Both the position numbers and the translations under genes were made by a program. Positions 1 through 8,920 of a DNA stretch of 64,000 bases are shown piece after piece. Position 1 is the stretch's first letter. Every line of letters begins with the position of its first letter. Under the pieces are notes generated by a model that had not been told where the DNA came from, searched no databases, and saw only the letters and a list, made by a program, of their open reading frames with translations. This DNA comes from Streptomyces canus (GTDB taxonomy: Bacteria > Actinomycetota > Actinomycetes > Streptomycetales > Streptomycetaceae), in the NCBI RefSeq assembly GCF_030815415.1, contig NZ_JAUSWW010000001.1:6262001-6326000 (forward strand), written 5' to 3'.

Positions 1-1679
1 GACGCCTTGTCCCGGACCTGCTTGATGACGATGCGGGCCCGGGCGTGATCGGCAGAGAACAAGTCGCCGAGTTGGCTCTGGTCGTATGTCCCACAACGCC
101 AGTTGAGTCGAGTGAGGTCCGTACCGTCAGGCACGCCGAAGTAGTGGAACGGACAGAGGAGGTCGTTGTCGAGGGCCTCCCACAGTCGCATCTCAGCGGC
201 GATTCGCCCATCGAAGAACTCGTCCTGGACGTTAAGCCCATCCGCGCGCTCGGGAGTGGCGGTGAGACCGAGGAGTTGCTTCGGCTTGAAGTGGTTGAGC
301 ACGCGGCGATAGGTGGCAGCCGTGGCGTGATGGAACTCGTCGATGACGATGATGTCGAAGTGTTCCGGATCGAACTGGTCGAGTCGCTGGTCGGTGAGCG
401 ATTGCACACTCGCAAAGACATGCTTCCAGTCGCGCGGTAGTTCGCCGGTGTAGAGGGCTTCCCCGAAGGATGCGTCATCGAGTACCTCGCGGTACATGCG
501 CAGCGACTGCTTCAGGATTTCTTTGCGGTGTGCCACGAAAAGGAGCCGCGGGCACTGCTTCCCACCGCCCTGCCTGAAGAGGTTGCGGTAGTCAAGGGCG
601 GCCATGACGGTCTTGCCCGTACCGGTCGCGGCGACAAGCAAGTTGCGCTGGCGACCGCGGACCTCGCGTTCGACGTGTAGCCGCTCCAACATGTCGGCCT
701 GGTAGGGGTGCGGCCGAACCTCTAGACCGGAGAGGGTGATCTTGGAGTCTTGGTTGGACGGCGACCCGCCCGCCAGGCCCAGTGCTTCGTCCAACTTCCG
801 GGCGTCGTGATCCGGGTCGTAGGGCTCAAAAGCGATGTCGTTCCAGTACGCGTCGAAGGTCGCCTCGAATTTGTTGAGCACCGCCGGAGTAGCCACGGAG
901 GACAGCCGCACGTTCCACTCCAGGCCGTCGAGTAGAGCGGCCTTGGACAGGTTGGAACTGCCCACGTACGCCGTGTCAAAGCCACTCTCGCGTCGAAACA
1001 GCCAGGCCTTCGCATGAAGGCGTGTCGAGCGGATCTCGTAGTTGACCTTGACCTGAGCACCAAAGTCGCGGACGAGTCGGTCAAGTGCATGGCGATCAGT
1101 AGCGCCGATATACGTGGTGGTGATGACTCGGATGGGAACGCCACGTTCCGCCGCGGCGCGGAGCGAGTCTTCGAGTACGCGCAGCCCGTACCACTTCACG
1201 AACGCGCAGAGCAGATCGATACGGTCCGCCGTGGCCAGCTCAGCTCGCAGCTCACTGCCGAGGTTCGGGTCCTCGGGAGCATTGGTGATGAGGGCGGTCT
1301 CCGAAAGAGGCGTGAGCGGGCGTACCGCGTAGACGCCGGGTGCCTCTTTCTCAGCCAGTGCGAGGAGTTGGCGAGGTCCATCGGCGATCAACTCGACGGC
1401 ATCACTGTTTCCGAGGTCGTCAGGATCGGATACGAGTGACTCGATGATTTGGTTGGCTACGGCGACACGCTTGTCGTGGGGCAGCTGGCTGAGCCGCTGT
1501 CTCACAGCACGACTGATATGCCGGGCGAGTACATGGGGTGACGATTCTTCGCTGACATCGTCATCGATGGCCTTCCAACCCGCTGCGTTCAACTGCTCTA
1601 TCTGCGCCTGCATGCGCTGGGTGACGAGTTCCTCGTAAACACCCGCGACAGGCTGCGACAGATCCCCCGGCTGAGCCAC
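1..1679 (-). CDS. PLD-nuclease/DEAD-box helicase, DUF3427-type (3' end missing)
   Basis: Large SF2 helicase with an N-terminal phospholipase-D-type domain; 559 residues are visible and the C-terminal half lies outside the window. The PLD half-motif is at about residues 222-243 (H222, K224, then VGSSN with N243). Walker A is ATGTGKT at about 351-357, motif II is DEFH at about 447-450, and motif III is GLTATP. The order PLDc-ResIII matches the family that usually continues into helicase_C and DUF3427. The GTG at 1679 was chosen because a GGGGGA ribosome site lies 7 nt upstream. Codon GC looks lower than in neighbouring genes, which suggests recent transfer. The family is often found in defence or mobile regions. 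A restriction or antiviral role is inference. Confidence 0.85.
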   Translation of the reverse strand, partial: MAQPGDLSQPVAGVYEELVTQRMQAQIEQLNAAGWKAIDDDVSEESSPHVLARHISRAVRQRLSQLPHDKRVAVANQIIESLVSDPDDLGNSDAVELIADGPRQLLALAEKEAPGVYAVRPLTPLSETALITNAPEDPNLGSELRAELATADRIDLLCAFVKWYGLRVLEDSLRAAAERGVPIRVITTTYIGATDRHALDRLVRDFGAQVKVNYEIRSTRLHAKAWLFRRESGFDTAYVGSSNLSKAALLDGLEWNVRLSSVATPAVLNKFEATFDAYWNDIAFEPYDPDHDARKLDEALGLAGGSPSNQDSKITLSGLEVRPHPYQADMLERLHVEREVRGRQRNLLVAATGTGKTVMAALDYRNLFRQGGGKQCPRLLFVAHRKEILKQSLRMYREVLDDASFGEALYTGELPRDWKHVFASVQSLTDQRLDQFDPEHFDIIVIDEFHHATAATYRRVLNHFKPKQLLGLTATPERADGLNVQDEFFDGRIAAEMRLWEALDNDLLCPFHYFGVPDGTDLTRLNWRCGTYDQSQLGDLFSADHARARIVIKQVRDKA

Positions 1680-1709
1680 GCTGATTTCCCCCACCCCTCA
1701 TGTGGACCC

Positions 1710-1894
1710 TCACACACAGCAGTGGTTCTGTTGTAGCAGGTGAGGTTGATGGTCCTGTGGGCAACCGTGACTTCGCGCTCGGTACGACCTGGGCGGAGTG
1801 GACCACGGGCCCCTCGCGGCGTGGATGATCCTCAAGCCGGTGCCCAGCCAGACGGCGGCGAAGAGTAACGCGACCGAAAAGCCTGGCTGGGACA
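1710..1894 (-). CDS. possible small membrane protein
   Basis: A 61-codon frame starting at ATG 1894, just after the SEC-C gene. It begins with one hydrophobic stretch (residues 5-25), and a G-rich sequence 8 nt upstream could serve as ribosome site. The C-terminal half is polar and low in information. No family recognised. It may be a chance frame in the gap between the SEC-C gene and the helicase gene. Confidence 0.22.
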
Positions 1895-1915
1895 TGTCCG
1901 GCCCCCACGGCTCCG

Positions 1916-2941
1916 CTATTCCTGCGTACCGTGGCACTCCCCATAAACCCGCCCCGACCCACACCAGCAAACCGCCCCCCGCTGCGGAGGCCAAGCCACC
2001 GCGCGCCCCCGGGCCGCCAGGGTCGTCGCGTACTGCGGCAGCAGCGCCCCGTCGCCGGGTGACGCGCCCTCCGACGCCGCGAAGGCCTCGTACGACGGGA
2101 CGGTGCCCGTGACGATGCCCAGGTTCGGGGTGCCGGAGGCGGCCAGCTCCCGCAGGGAGGCCTCTATGGTCGCGAGGTGTTCTTCGTGGGAGGGGTACTC
2201 CTCCGCCAGCGTCGGATACGCCGTGACCAGTTCCGTCAGTTCGGCCGACGGCCAGTGCAGGACCGCCACCGGGAACGGGCGGGACAGGGCCTCCCTGAAC
2301 GTGCCCAGCTCTGCCCGCAGACGGGAGATCTCCGCCGCCAGTTCCGTCGGGTTGTCCGAGCCCAGGGACCAGACGCGCTTCGGGTCGTGCAGCTCGTCCA
2401 ACGGCACCGGCGACGTGTGGAGGGTGTCCGCGAGCATGTCCCAGTCGTCGTGGCCCGCGCCCAGCATGCGGCGGACCCGGTGGCGGCCGAACAGCAGGGG
2501 ATGCGTGGAGTACGGGGGCTCCTGCACGTCCGCCAGGAGCAGGCGGGTGCCCTCGGTGAACGTCTCCTGGGCCGCCTCCAGCTCGTCGTGGGCCTCCAGG
2601 GCCTCCGCCACGATCACCCAGGGCGCCGGGTCCCGCGGTGACGCCGCCCGGACGCCCTCGATGATGGCGCGGGCCTCTGCCTCATGGCCGTACTCCCAGA
2701 GGTTCGACGCCTTGAGGGCGCGTACCAGGAAGGGGTTCTCCAGGGCGGTCTGCGATGCCAGCAGGCTGTCGTAGAGGGCGGTCGCCGCGGGGCGGTCGCC
2801 GGCCAGTTCCAGGTGGGCCGCGGCCTGCAGGAGCAGGGCTTCGGCGTCCTCGGGATACAGGCCGGCGGTTCGCTCCAGGCGTGCCGCTTCGGCGGTGTGG
2901 TCGACGTTCTCGGCAGGCGTGTCGGGGCGCATGGGGGACAC
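1916..2941 (-). CDS. TPR-like protein with C-terminal SEC-C zinc motif
   Basis: A 341-residue cytoplasmic protein. The first 200 residues are alanine-rich helical repeats resembling tetratricopeptides. The last 20 hold a SEC-C zinc-binding motif (CWCGSGRVYGECHG), the small metal-binding module first seen at the SecA C-terminus. SEC-C modules in such proteins probably mediate interactions; no catalytic motif is visible. The start is GTG 2941, with ATG 2932 three codons later as an alternative. It is divergent from the membrane protein at 3112. A common Streptomyces protein of unknown job. Confidence 0.8.
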   Translation of the reverse strand: MSPMRPDTPAENVDHTAEAARLERTAGLYPEDAEALLLQAAAHLELAGDRPAATALYDSLLASQTALENPFLVRALKASNLWEYGHEAEARAIIEGVRAASPRDPAPWVIVAEALEAHDELEAAQETFTEGTRLLLADVQEPPYSTHPLLFGRHRVRRMLGAGHDDWDMLADTLHTSPVPLDELHDPKRVWSLGSDNPTELAAEISRLRAELGTFREALSRPFPVAVLHWPSAELTELVTAYPTLAEEYPSHEEHLATIEASLRELAASGTPNLGIVTGTVPSYEAFAASEGASPGDGALLPQYATTLAARGRAVAWPPQRGAVCWCGSGRVYGECHGTQE

Positions 2942-3111
2942 CGTACTGCCGATGGCTCAATGAGGAGAGATATACGCAGGCCAGGACACTCGGCGGAGCC
3001 CTGGCCCGCCCTGTCGGCCGCCGGAGTGGATGAAGATGGTGGGCAACGACGACGGCGACGGCGACACCACAGCAACGGCAACACCACGGCACAGCGATAC
3101 GGGGGCTTGTG

Positions 3112-3894
3112 ATGACGGTGACCGGAATAGATACGACTCCGCGGTCCTCGATACGGGCGCGACTCATGGGCGTCCTGCTCGTCCTGCTGTCCGTTGTCCC
3201 GGCCGTGGGCGGCTGGCTGGTGTTCTCCGCCTGGCTGCCCTCCGACGTCGAGAGGTATCAGGACTACCGGGCCGCCGAGCCGTGCCCGGACCGATCGGCG
3301 GCAAGGGCGGCGGCAGAGGACTGCCTGCTCACGGTCGCCCTCACCGTCGAGCGCACGAGGAACGAGCCGGGCAAGAGAAGCGGCAGCTACACCGCGACCT
3401 TGGACGGCGCCCCCGTCTGGAGCGGAACCGTGTCCTTCGGTGATCCGGACCCGGTGCTGGAGCGGCTCGTACCGGGCGACCGGATCACCGGCACCCTCTG
3501 GCGGGGCGAGGTCATGACGGTGGGCAAGGGGGAGCTACGGCAGAACACCTCCGACGCGCCACGCGACGAGCCCCAGATGACGTACGCCATCGGCACGTTC
3601 CTGGGACTGCTCGCGGCGCTGGGGCTCGGGTTCGGCGCGGTGCGGATCGCCCGGCCCCTCGGTCACGAGCCGTTCACCTGGCGGCCGTTGGGGAAGACGC
3701 TGCTAATCGTCATGACGGTCGCCTGTGCGGGCGTGGGGTTGCCGGCCGTGTGGATCGGCGTTCCGTCGTGGATCGTGCCCGTCGTCGTCGTACCGATCGT
3801 CGCGGTCACGGCCTGGCAGCTCCACCAGCACGTGCGCCAGACCGCGGCCCGCGACCGCTCGCCCTCGTCGACGGAGCCGACGGAGCCGGCCTGA
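3112..3894 (+). CDS. conserved membrane protein, unknown function
   Basis: A 260-residue protein with a membrane segment near residues 15-40, an extracytoplasmic part with two cysteines (EPCPD and EDCLL), then three more membrane segments between about 155 and 235. The C-terminal tail is cytoplasmic and charged. The middle part (a short beta-rich stretch around PVWSGTVSFGDPDPVLERLVPGD) recalls DUF3592-like domains, but I cannot place it firmly. ATG 3112 immediately follows an alternative GTG at 3109. It is transcribed alone, convergent with the GH30 gene. Confidence 0.7.
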   Translation: MTVTGIDTTPRSSIRARLMGVLLVLLSVVPAVGGWLVFSAWLPSDVERYQDYRAAEPCPDRSAARAAAEDCLLTVALTVERTRNEPGKRSGSYTATLDGAPVWSGTVSFGDPDPVLERLVPGDRITGTLWRGEVMTVGKGELRQNTSDAPRDEPQMTYAIGTFLGLLAALGLGFGAVRIARPLGHEPFTWRPLGKTLLIVMTVACAGVGLPAVWIGVPSWIVPVVVVPIVAVTAWQLHQHVRQTAARDRSPSSTEPTEPA

Positions 3895-3935
3895 TCAGCC
3901 GGCTCCGCCCCGGTGATCCGCCCCGGCCCGCTCCC

Positions 3936-5408
3936 TCAGATCGTCACCCCGTCGATCTGAATCGTCTGCACCGCCTTCGCCGCGAACGGCACCGCCACCG
4001 ACTTCCCGCTCAGATACCTGTCCGAGTACGACCGGTACGCGTCACCGCCCGTCGTCACCGTGTTCCAGCGCGGGACCAGGCCGCCGGTCCCGCCCGTCAC
4101 CGTCGTGAAGCGCGACAGGTCGAACGTCAGGGTCTGGGCCGAGGTCGAGGTGTTGAGGGCGACGATGACGAGCCGCTTCGCCGTCGCGTCGTATGCCGCC
4201 GTCGCATAGCTCACGCCCGTGTCCAGGATCCGCATGCCGGGGCGGATGTGGCGGCTGAACTGGGCCAGCACGTAGTACTTCCGCTCGATCGCGCCCGCCT
4301 TCAGGGTGTTCGCGTCGTACTTGATCACGCCCCAGCCCGCGCTCGGGTCCATGACCTGCCAGTAGACCCAGGCCGTCGGGTGCAGCCAGCGGAAGTCGTA
4401 CAGGAGGTTGAAGGCCATGTTGTACCCGGTGCCGTCGCTGTCGCCGGTCTCCGAGTTCCACAGTTTCTTGCCGGCTGTCGTCACCACGTCCGTGTAGAGC
4501 TGGTCCCTGCGGCCGGCGGAGCCCTGGTAGCCGTGCACGTTGACCTGGTTGACGTACCCCTTCGTCGTGGAGCTGAAGGAGTTCCAGGTGGTGCGGGCGA
4601 GGTCGTAGCTCGTCTCGTCCGAGGCCGAGATCCGCACGCTCGTCAGCCCTCGGCTGTTCAACTCGCTGCGCATGTACGGCAGTACGGCGGCCTGGACCGT
4701 CGAGTCCATGTGGCAGCCCTCCTGGGTGCCGGTGGCGGTCCACCAGGACGACGAGGGCTCGTTGAAGGGGTCGACCGTCGCGAAGTTCACGCCCCAGTTG
4801 TTCTTGGCGCGGAGGGCGACGGCGGCGAGGTGGGAGGCGTGCTGGCGGTAGTTCCAGGTCTGGAGGTTGTTGCCGCCGCCCGAGGCGCCCGAGGGGTTGT
4901 GGTTGGAGCACATCCACCACATCGGCGAGTTGGCGAACAGCTCCGTCGTCGCGCCGCGCGCCACCGCCTTCGTCAGCATCGCGCGCTGGGTGGCGTCCGC
5001 GGTCCAGTCCCAGGCGGAGGAGGTGGGGTCCTCGTTGTTCCAGTCCTGCCAGTAGCCCTCGATCTGCTTGAACGCGGGGATGTTGGCGGAGGCCACCATC
5101 GACTGCCCGCCGACGGTGTTCCAGCTGCATGCGCCCAGGTTGTAGCGGGCGATGTTCATACCGAGGCCGGGGAGCGAAGTGCCGTTGTAGGTCGTCGACT
5201 TGGTGGTGAAGAAGAGGTCGGCGAAGTCGTCCCTCGCGCCGAACACGTTCGCCCACCAGGCGAGGGAGGTGCCCCAGCCCTCCCAAGTGCCGTACGACGT
5301 GCCGGGGGTGACGGCGATCGTGGCGTCCGCGCGTGCGGTGCCCGTCGCCAGGGCGCTGCCGAGGAGGGTGCCTCCTGCGGCTGTCAGCAGCGTTCTGCGT
5401 CGGATCAT
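3936..5408 (-). CDS. secreted glycoside hydrolase family 30
   Basis: A 490-residue exported retaining glycosidase. A Tat-type signal (MIRRRTLLTAAGG, cleavage near residue 27) is followed by a (beta/alpha)8 barrel. The likely acid/base is E217 in DPFNEPSS and the nucleophile E320 in LWNSETGD. A C-terminal beta-sandwich typical of GH30 completes it (roughly 390-490). The sequence style (EGWGTSLAWWA, FANSPMWWM) is that of endo-beta-1,6-galactanase/GH30_5-like enzymes. I chose ATG 5408 over the longer frame because the signal peptide and an AGGACA ribosome site fit there. A LacI-type palindrome lies about 150 bp upstream. The exact substrate is uncertain. Confidence 0.88.
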   Translation of the reverse strand: MIRRRTLLTAAGGTLLGSALATGTARADATIAVTPGTSYGTWEGWGTSLAWWANVFGARDDFADLFFTTKSTTYNGTSLPGLGMNIARYNLGACSWNTVGGQSMVASANIPAFKQIEGYWQDWNNEDPTSSAWDWTADATQRAMLTKAVARGATTELFANSPMWWMCSNHNPSGASGGGNNLQTWNYRQHASHLAAVALRAKNNWGVNFATVDPFNEPSSSWWTATGTQEGCHMDSTVQAAVLPYMRSELNSRGLTSVRISASDETSYDLARTTWNSFSSTTKGYVNQVNVHGYQGSAGRRDQLYTDVVTTAGKKLWNSETGDSDGTGYNMAFNLLYDFRWLHPTAWVYWQVMDPSAGWGVIKYDANTLKAGAIERKYYVLAQFSRHIRPGMRILDTGVSYATAAYDATAKRLVIVALNTSTSAQTLTFDLSRFTTVTGGTGGLVPRWNTVTTGGDAYRSYSDRYLSGKSVAVPFAAKAVQTIQIDGVTI

Positions 5409-5552
5409 GGCTGTCCTGTCCGCCTCTCCGTGGGGCTCGACCGCCTGTCCCTGAACGGGCGGCCGGGCTGAAGACGTAGTGGCTCGCCCATCGCGCCCCC
5501 CGCGTGCCATCACGAAGCATCGAGTGTGGTGTGCGGGGTTGTCGAGATGCGT

Positions 5553-5564
5553 GACAGCGCTTTC
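5553..5564. promoter_or_regulatory. LacI-type operator candidate upstream of GH30 gene
   Basis: GACAGCGCTTTC is a 12-bp palindrome with one mismatched pair, centred on AGCGCT, the core shared by many LacI-family sugar repressors. It lies about 145 bp upstream of the GH30 start in an AT-richer stretch (5560-5590) that probably carries the promoter. No LacI gene is adjacent. Confidence 0.4.
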
Positions 5565-5639
5565 TTTCTATCCGGCTTTCTATTTTTCCAACGGTTGTCA
5601 GAAGGGGCAGCGGTTAGTGAGCGCGGTGGATACCGGCGG

Positions 5640-6077
5640 TCAGTAGTGATACGTCGGCAGCAGCGTCGCGATCCGTATCAGCACCGCCGCCAGCGCGCCC
5701 ACCCACAGCAGTACGCCCAGCCACATCCCGAACACCGCCGTCCTGTAACGCTCCGGGGTGTCCAGCGCCGCCGTGCCGGGGACACCCGGCGGGTGGATGA
5801 TGCGGACCACCGCGCCTTCCGACAGCCGGTGCGCGCCCGGTCCCGAGGCGACGACCGCGTGCTCCTGCTGCTCGCCGTGCTCGTCGGTCCAGCGCACCAC
5901 CGGATGCAGGGAGGGATACGTCCCCTCCCGAGACGCGGTGTGACCCGTCACGACCGCCTCCGCACGGCGGCCGATGCGGCGCAGCACATGCTCGGTGAGG
6001 GCGATCCGTGCCTCGTACGCCGTGAGGACGAGGCCGCCGAGGAACGGGACCAGGGTGAGGAGCCAGTACTTGCTCAT
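5640..6077 (-). CDS. DUF3592-like membrane protein
   Basis: A 145-residue protein with one N-terminal membrane helix, a small beta-rich soluble domain (about 35-105, including GRRAEAVVTGHTA and VVRWTDEHGEQQ) and a C-terminal helix (about 112-136). This is the DUF3592 layout, which recurs at 33846 and 34353. ATG 6077 gives a clean N-terminal helix; a frame nine codons longer exists. It is divergent from the class E sortase gene. Function unknown. Confidence 0.7.
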   Translation of the reverse strand: MSKYWLLTLVPFLGGLVLTAYEARIALTEHVLRRIGRRAEAVVTGHTASREGTYPSLHPVVRWTDEHGEQQEHAVVASGPGAHRLSEGAVVRIIHPPGVPGTAALDTPERYRTAVFGMWLGVLLWVGALAAVLIRIATLLPTYHY

Positions 6078-6173
6078 GGCCGACGAGCTTATGGGGCTGG
6101 TCACTTGAGGTGGCAGCGCTTATCGTGCGGGCCCGGTGAAGGCGGCGTGCACAGGCGGAGGGCGGTGTACGGC

Positions 6174-6941
6174 ATGCGGGTTCCCGTGGTGGGGCACGAG
6201 ACCCGGCGTCGGCGTGTCCGTCGCCGGCGCGCGCTGTGGACGGGCGGCGAACTCCTGGTCACCGTAGGGGTCGTACTTCTGCTGCTCGTCGTCCATCAGC
6301 TGTGGTGGACCAACCGGGAGGCACGGCGGGGCGCCGAGCGGAAGGTGGAGGCGCTGGAGCGGGAGTGGGACACCGGGCGGGAGCCGGACATCGCACCCAG
6401 CCCGCGGAGCACGGACACCCCGAACACCGATACCGGCACCCTCAGTCGGCAGCCGCAACAGTCCACCACCCGCTCCCGACAACCCAGTTGGTCCCAGGCC
6501 TACGCCATCCTCACCATCCCCCGCCTCGGCCTCCGCGTCCCCGTCGCCGAGGGCGTCGGCAAGCAGGACGTCCTCAACAAGGGGTACGTCGGCCACTACC
6601 CCGGCACCCAACAGCCTGGCCAGGCAGGCAACTTCGCCCTCGCCGGGCACCGCAACACCCACGGCGAGCCCTTCCGGTACATCAACCGGCTCGCGCCCGA
6701 GGACACGCTCCAGGTCGAGACCGAGGACGCCGTCTACACGTACGCCGTGGACACGACCCTCGGCCAGACCTCGGCCCGCGACTCGGGAGTGCTCCGAAAG
6801 ATCCCCCGCTCGACGGTCCACCCCACCCGCGGCTACACCGCGCCCGGCTACTTCATCACCCTGACCACCTGCACCCCGGAGTACACCTCCCGATACCGCC
6901 TGGTGGTCTGGGGCAAGCTGGTCTCGATGCGCCCCCGTTAG
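6174..6941 (+). CDS. class E sortase
   Basis: A 255-residue membrane-anchored transpeptidase: a basic N-terminus, one membrane helix (about 24-45), a Pro/Thr-rich linker, then the sortase fold. Catalytic residues are visible: H159 in LAGHRNTHG, C233 in TLTTCTP, and an arginine at 240 or 242 (SRYRLV). Class E enzymes join LAxTG-tagged proteins to the wall. The LAHTG protein at 15182 is a plausible substrate. ATG 6174 has a GGAGG-like site 10 nt upstream. The gene overlaps the convergent frame at 6938 by four bases. Confidence 0.9.
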   Translation: MRVPVVGHETRRRRVRRRRALWTGGELLVTVGVVLLLLVVHQLWWTNREARRGAERKVEALEREWDTGREPDIAPSPRSTDTPNTDTGTLSRQPQQSTTRSRQPSWSQAYAILTIPRLGLRVPVAEGVGKQDVLNKGYVGHYPGTQQPGQAGNFALAGHRNTHGEPFRYINRLAPEDTLQVETEDAVYTYAVDTTLGQTSARDSGVLRKIPRSTVHPTRGYTAPGYFITLTTCTPEYTSRYRLVVWGKLVSMRPR

Positions 6942-7366
6942 GACATGCGCCGCGCGCCACTCCTCAACGCGGGATGAACCCACGTGCGCAGCGCGCCGGG
7001 GACGTACTGCTGACTCGGCTGGTCTTCGGGAGGTCCAACGACTGGGCCCACACTCTGTACGACTGCGTTCCGGCCGAGGAGTGGAACGTTCGGAGCTCGC
7101 GGCCGGAACCGCGTGCGCAGCTGCTGGAGCCGGGCGAACTTGGTGATCTCCGTGGCGCTGTCGGAGGCGTAACCCCCTGCTTCCATCGCGACAGCCGCCG
7201 CCTGCTGGCTCATGCCGAAGCGCAGTGGGCCGACCCGTTCGAGCGGGGCGTAGTCCCACTGCGCTCGGTCGGACTCGGCGACCACGGCCCAAGGGTCCGG
7301 CCACATGGCGAGCACCTGCTGTCGGACAAAGGCGCCGCTGACCCGATCGGCGGCGCCGACCGGCAT
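6938..7366 (-). CDS. hypothetical protein, probably a decayed fragment
   Basis: A 142-codon frame. The middle part (LERVGPLRFGMSQQAAAVAMEAGGY) resembles a motif common at the start of small Streptomyces proteins, but the sequence after it does not look like any folded domain and is rich in Arg, Pro and Val. I read it as a truncated or frameshifted relic between the sortase and the MFS gene. No neighbour suggests a job. Confidence 0.35.
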   Translation of the reverse strand: MPVGAADRVSGAFVRQQVLAMWPDPWAVVAESDRAQWDYAPLERVGPLRFGMSQQAAAVAMEAGGYASDSATEITKFARLQQLRTRFRPRAPNVPLLGRNAVVQSVGPVVGPPEDQPSQQYVPGALRTWVHPALRSGARRMS

Positions 7367-7402
7367 GATCCACCAGCCAGCCCCCGGGCCCGCCCCTCAC
7401 CC

Positions 7403-8851
7403 TCATCCCCGCTCCCGCAGCACCCCCACCACACCCCCCGCCACCACGGCCAGCCCCGCCGACACCGCCATCGCGACATCCGCGCCCCGGGCCAGGCCTC
7501 CGTCCGAAGAGGTCGCGAGGGCGATCGTCAGGGCGACCCCCGCGCAGGACCCGATGTACCGGAGGGTCTGCTGGGCTCCCGATCCCATCGCCGCCCGCTG
7601 GGCGGGCACCGACTCCACGGCGAGCAGCGGCAACGCGGCGTTCAGTAGACCGCTGCCCACTCCCGCCACGACCAGGCCGGGGAGCAGGCGGGTCCAGGAG
7701 CCGGAGCTGACCGAGCCCAGCATGGTCAGGACGCCGGCCGCGTGGAGCAGGAAACCGAGGGCGAGTTGCAGCCGCGGGGATACCCGGCCGGACAGTCGGC
7801 GTGCCTGGAGTGCCACGGCGAAGGAGAGCCCCGACCAGAGCAGGAACAGCCAGGCGGTGTCCATCGCCGACAGTCCCATCGTCTGCTGGAGCAGGGCCGG
7901 CAGGAAGCTGAACAGCCCGATCACCGCGAGCCCCGTGAAGAGCCCGCCCGCGGAGGAGGCGAGGAAACCGGGGCGGCGGAGCAGACCCAGGTCGATCATC
8001 GGGGCCGCCGCGCGCCGCTCGACCACGACGAAGAGGGCCAGCAGCACCAGCGAGACCAGCAGCAACAGCCCCACCGGAGCCCGCAGCCAGCCGTCCCGGC
8101 CCAGTGTCAGGGCCGCGACCAGGGCGACCAGGGCCGACCCGAAGGTCACGGCTCCGCCGAGGTCTGGGCGGCGGCCACGCGGGGCGAGGGACGCGTGCCG
8201 GTCCACCGACGGCCGTTCCTCCGCCACGAGGTCCGGCGCCGCCCTCCTTTCCTCTACATGCGGCAACGCGCGCGCCGACACGGCCCCCACGACCACGGCG
8301 GCGGCGCCGAGCGCGACGTACGACAACCGCCAACTCGGCATGGCACCGGTCACGATCGGCCCCACCGCGATCCCGCCGCTCACGAACGCGCCCCACACCC
8401 CGGTCGCCCGCAGCCGCCCGGCCGGTGTCGGGAAGGCGTGGGCGATCAGGCCGAGGCTGCTCGCGAGGAGGGCCGCGCTGGCGGCGCCCTGGGCGATGCG
8501 GGCCAGGGTGAACAGCCAGGTGTTGGAGGCGAAGGCGCCGAGGATCGTGGTGAGGCCGAGCGCGAGGGTGCCGGCGACGAAGACCCGGCGGCGGCCGTAG
8601 TCGTCGGCGAGGCTGCCGGCGACCAGGAGGAGGGCGGCGAGACCGAGCGGAGTGCCGTTCAGGAGCCAGGCCTGGGCGGAGAGCGGGGTGTGCAGGGCGG
8701 CGGCGATGTCGGGGAGCGTGACCATCGGCGCGGTGTACGTCATCAGGGCCACGGCGGTGGCGGCGCTGGTCAGGGCGAGGGTGGGCCCGGCGGGTGGGAG
8801 GGGCGCCGGAGTCGGCACCTTGGTGATGGTTCGTTCACTGAACCTAGTCAT
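7403..8851 (-). CDS. MFS drug-efflux transporter (14-helix type)
   Basis: A 482-residue inner-membrane proton antiporter. The motif-A loop GSLADDYGRRRVF (near residues 85-97) and the motif-C-like GAFVSGGIAVGPIVTG around 160-175 place it in the DHA2/EmrB-like drug:H+ antiporters. About 14 membrane helices can be counted, with a long loop around 220-250. ATG 8851 was chosen because the longer frame runs through the promoter. It is divergent from an HxlR regulator, and one of two GGTTC-N7-GAACC sites overlaps codons 3-8, implying repression by that regulator. Confidence 0.88.
   Translation of the reverse strand: MTRFSERTITKVPTPAPLPPAGPTLALTSAATAVALMTYTAPMVTLPDIAAALHTPLSAQAWLLNGTPLGLAALLLVAGSLADDYGRRRVFVAGTLALGLTTILGAFASNTWLFTLARIAQGAASAALLASSLGLIAHAFPTPAGRLRATGVWGAFVSGGIAVGPIVTGAMPSWRLSYVALGAAAVVVGAVSARALPHVEERRAAPDLVAEERPSVDRHASLAPRGRRPDLGGAVTFGSALVALVAALTLGRDGWLRAPVGLLLLVSLVLLALFVVVERRAAAPMIDLGLLRRPGFLASSAGGLFTGLAVIGLFSFLPALLQQTMGLSAMDTAWLFLLWSGLSFAVALQARRLSGRVSPRLQLALGFLLHAAGVLTMLGSVSSGSWTRLLPGLVVAGVGSGLLNAALPLLAVESVPAQRAAMGSGAQQTLRYIGSCAGVALTIALATSSDGGLARGADVAMAVSAGLAVVAGGVVGVLRERG
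8828..8844. promoter_or_regulatory. operator copy 1 (GGTTC-N7-GAACC)
   Basis: Inverted repeat GGTTC, seven bases, GAACC, located inside the first codons of the MFS gene. Its twin is centred 45 bp away. The pair is the likely binding site of the divergent HxlR regulator. Confidence 0.6.
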
Positions 8852-8872
8852 ACGGAGTACCGTAACAGGGTC

Positions 8873-8889
8873 GGTTCGGTGACTGAACC
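8873..8889. promoter_or_regulatory. operator copy 2 (GGTTC-N7-GAACC)
   Basis: Same arms and same 7-bp spacing as the copy at 8828, with a different spacer. It lies 32 bp before the HxlR start and 22 bp before the MFS start on the other strand, so one dimer could cover both promoters. Confidence 0.6.
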
Positions 8890-8920
8890 AATCGCTCGCA
8901 AAGTGGCTAAGGTGGACGGC

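Noticed and set aside
3750..5471. 573-codon plus-strand frame
   Set aside because: Antisense shadow of the GH30 gene, which has clear catalytic motifs and a signal peptide.
6120..8396. 758-codon minus-strand frame
   Set aside because: Antisense of the sortase and a different frame of the MFS gene; Arg/Gly-rich composition and no domain. Long open shadows are normal in this GC range.
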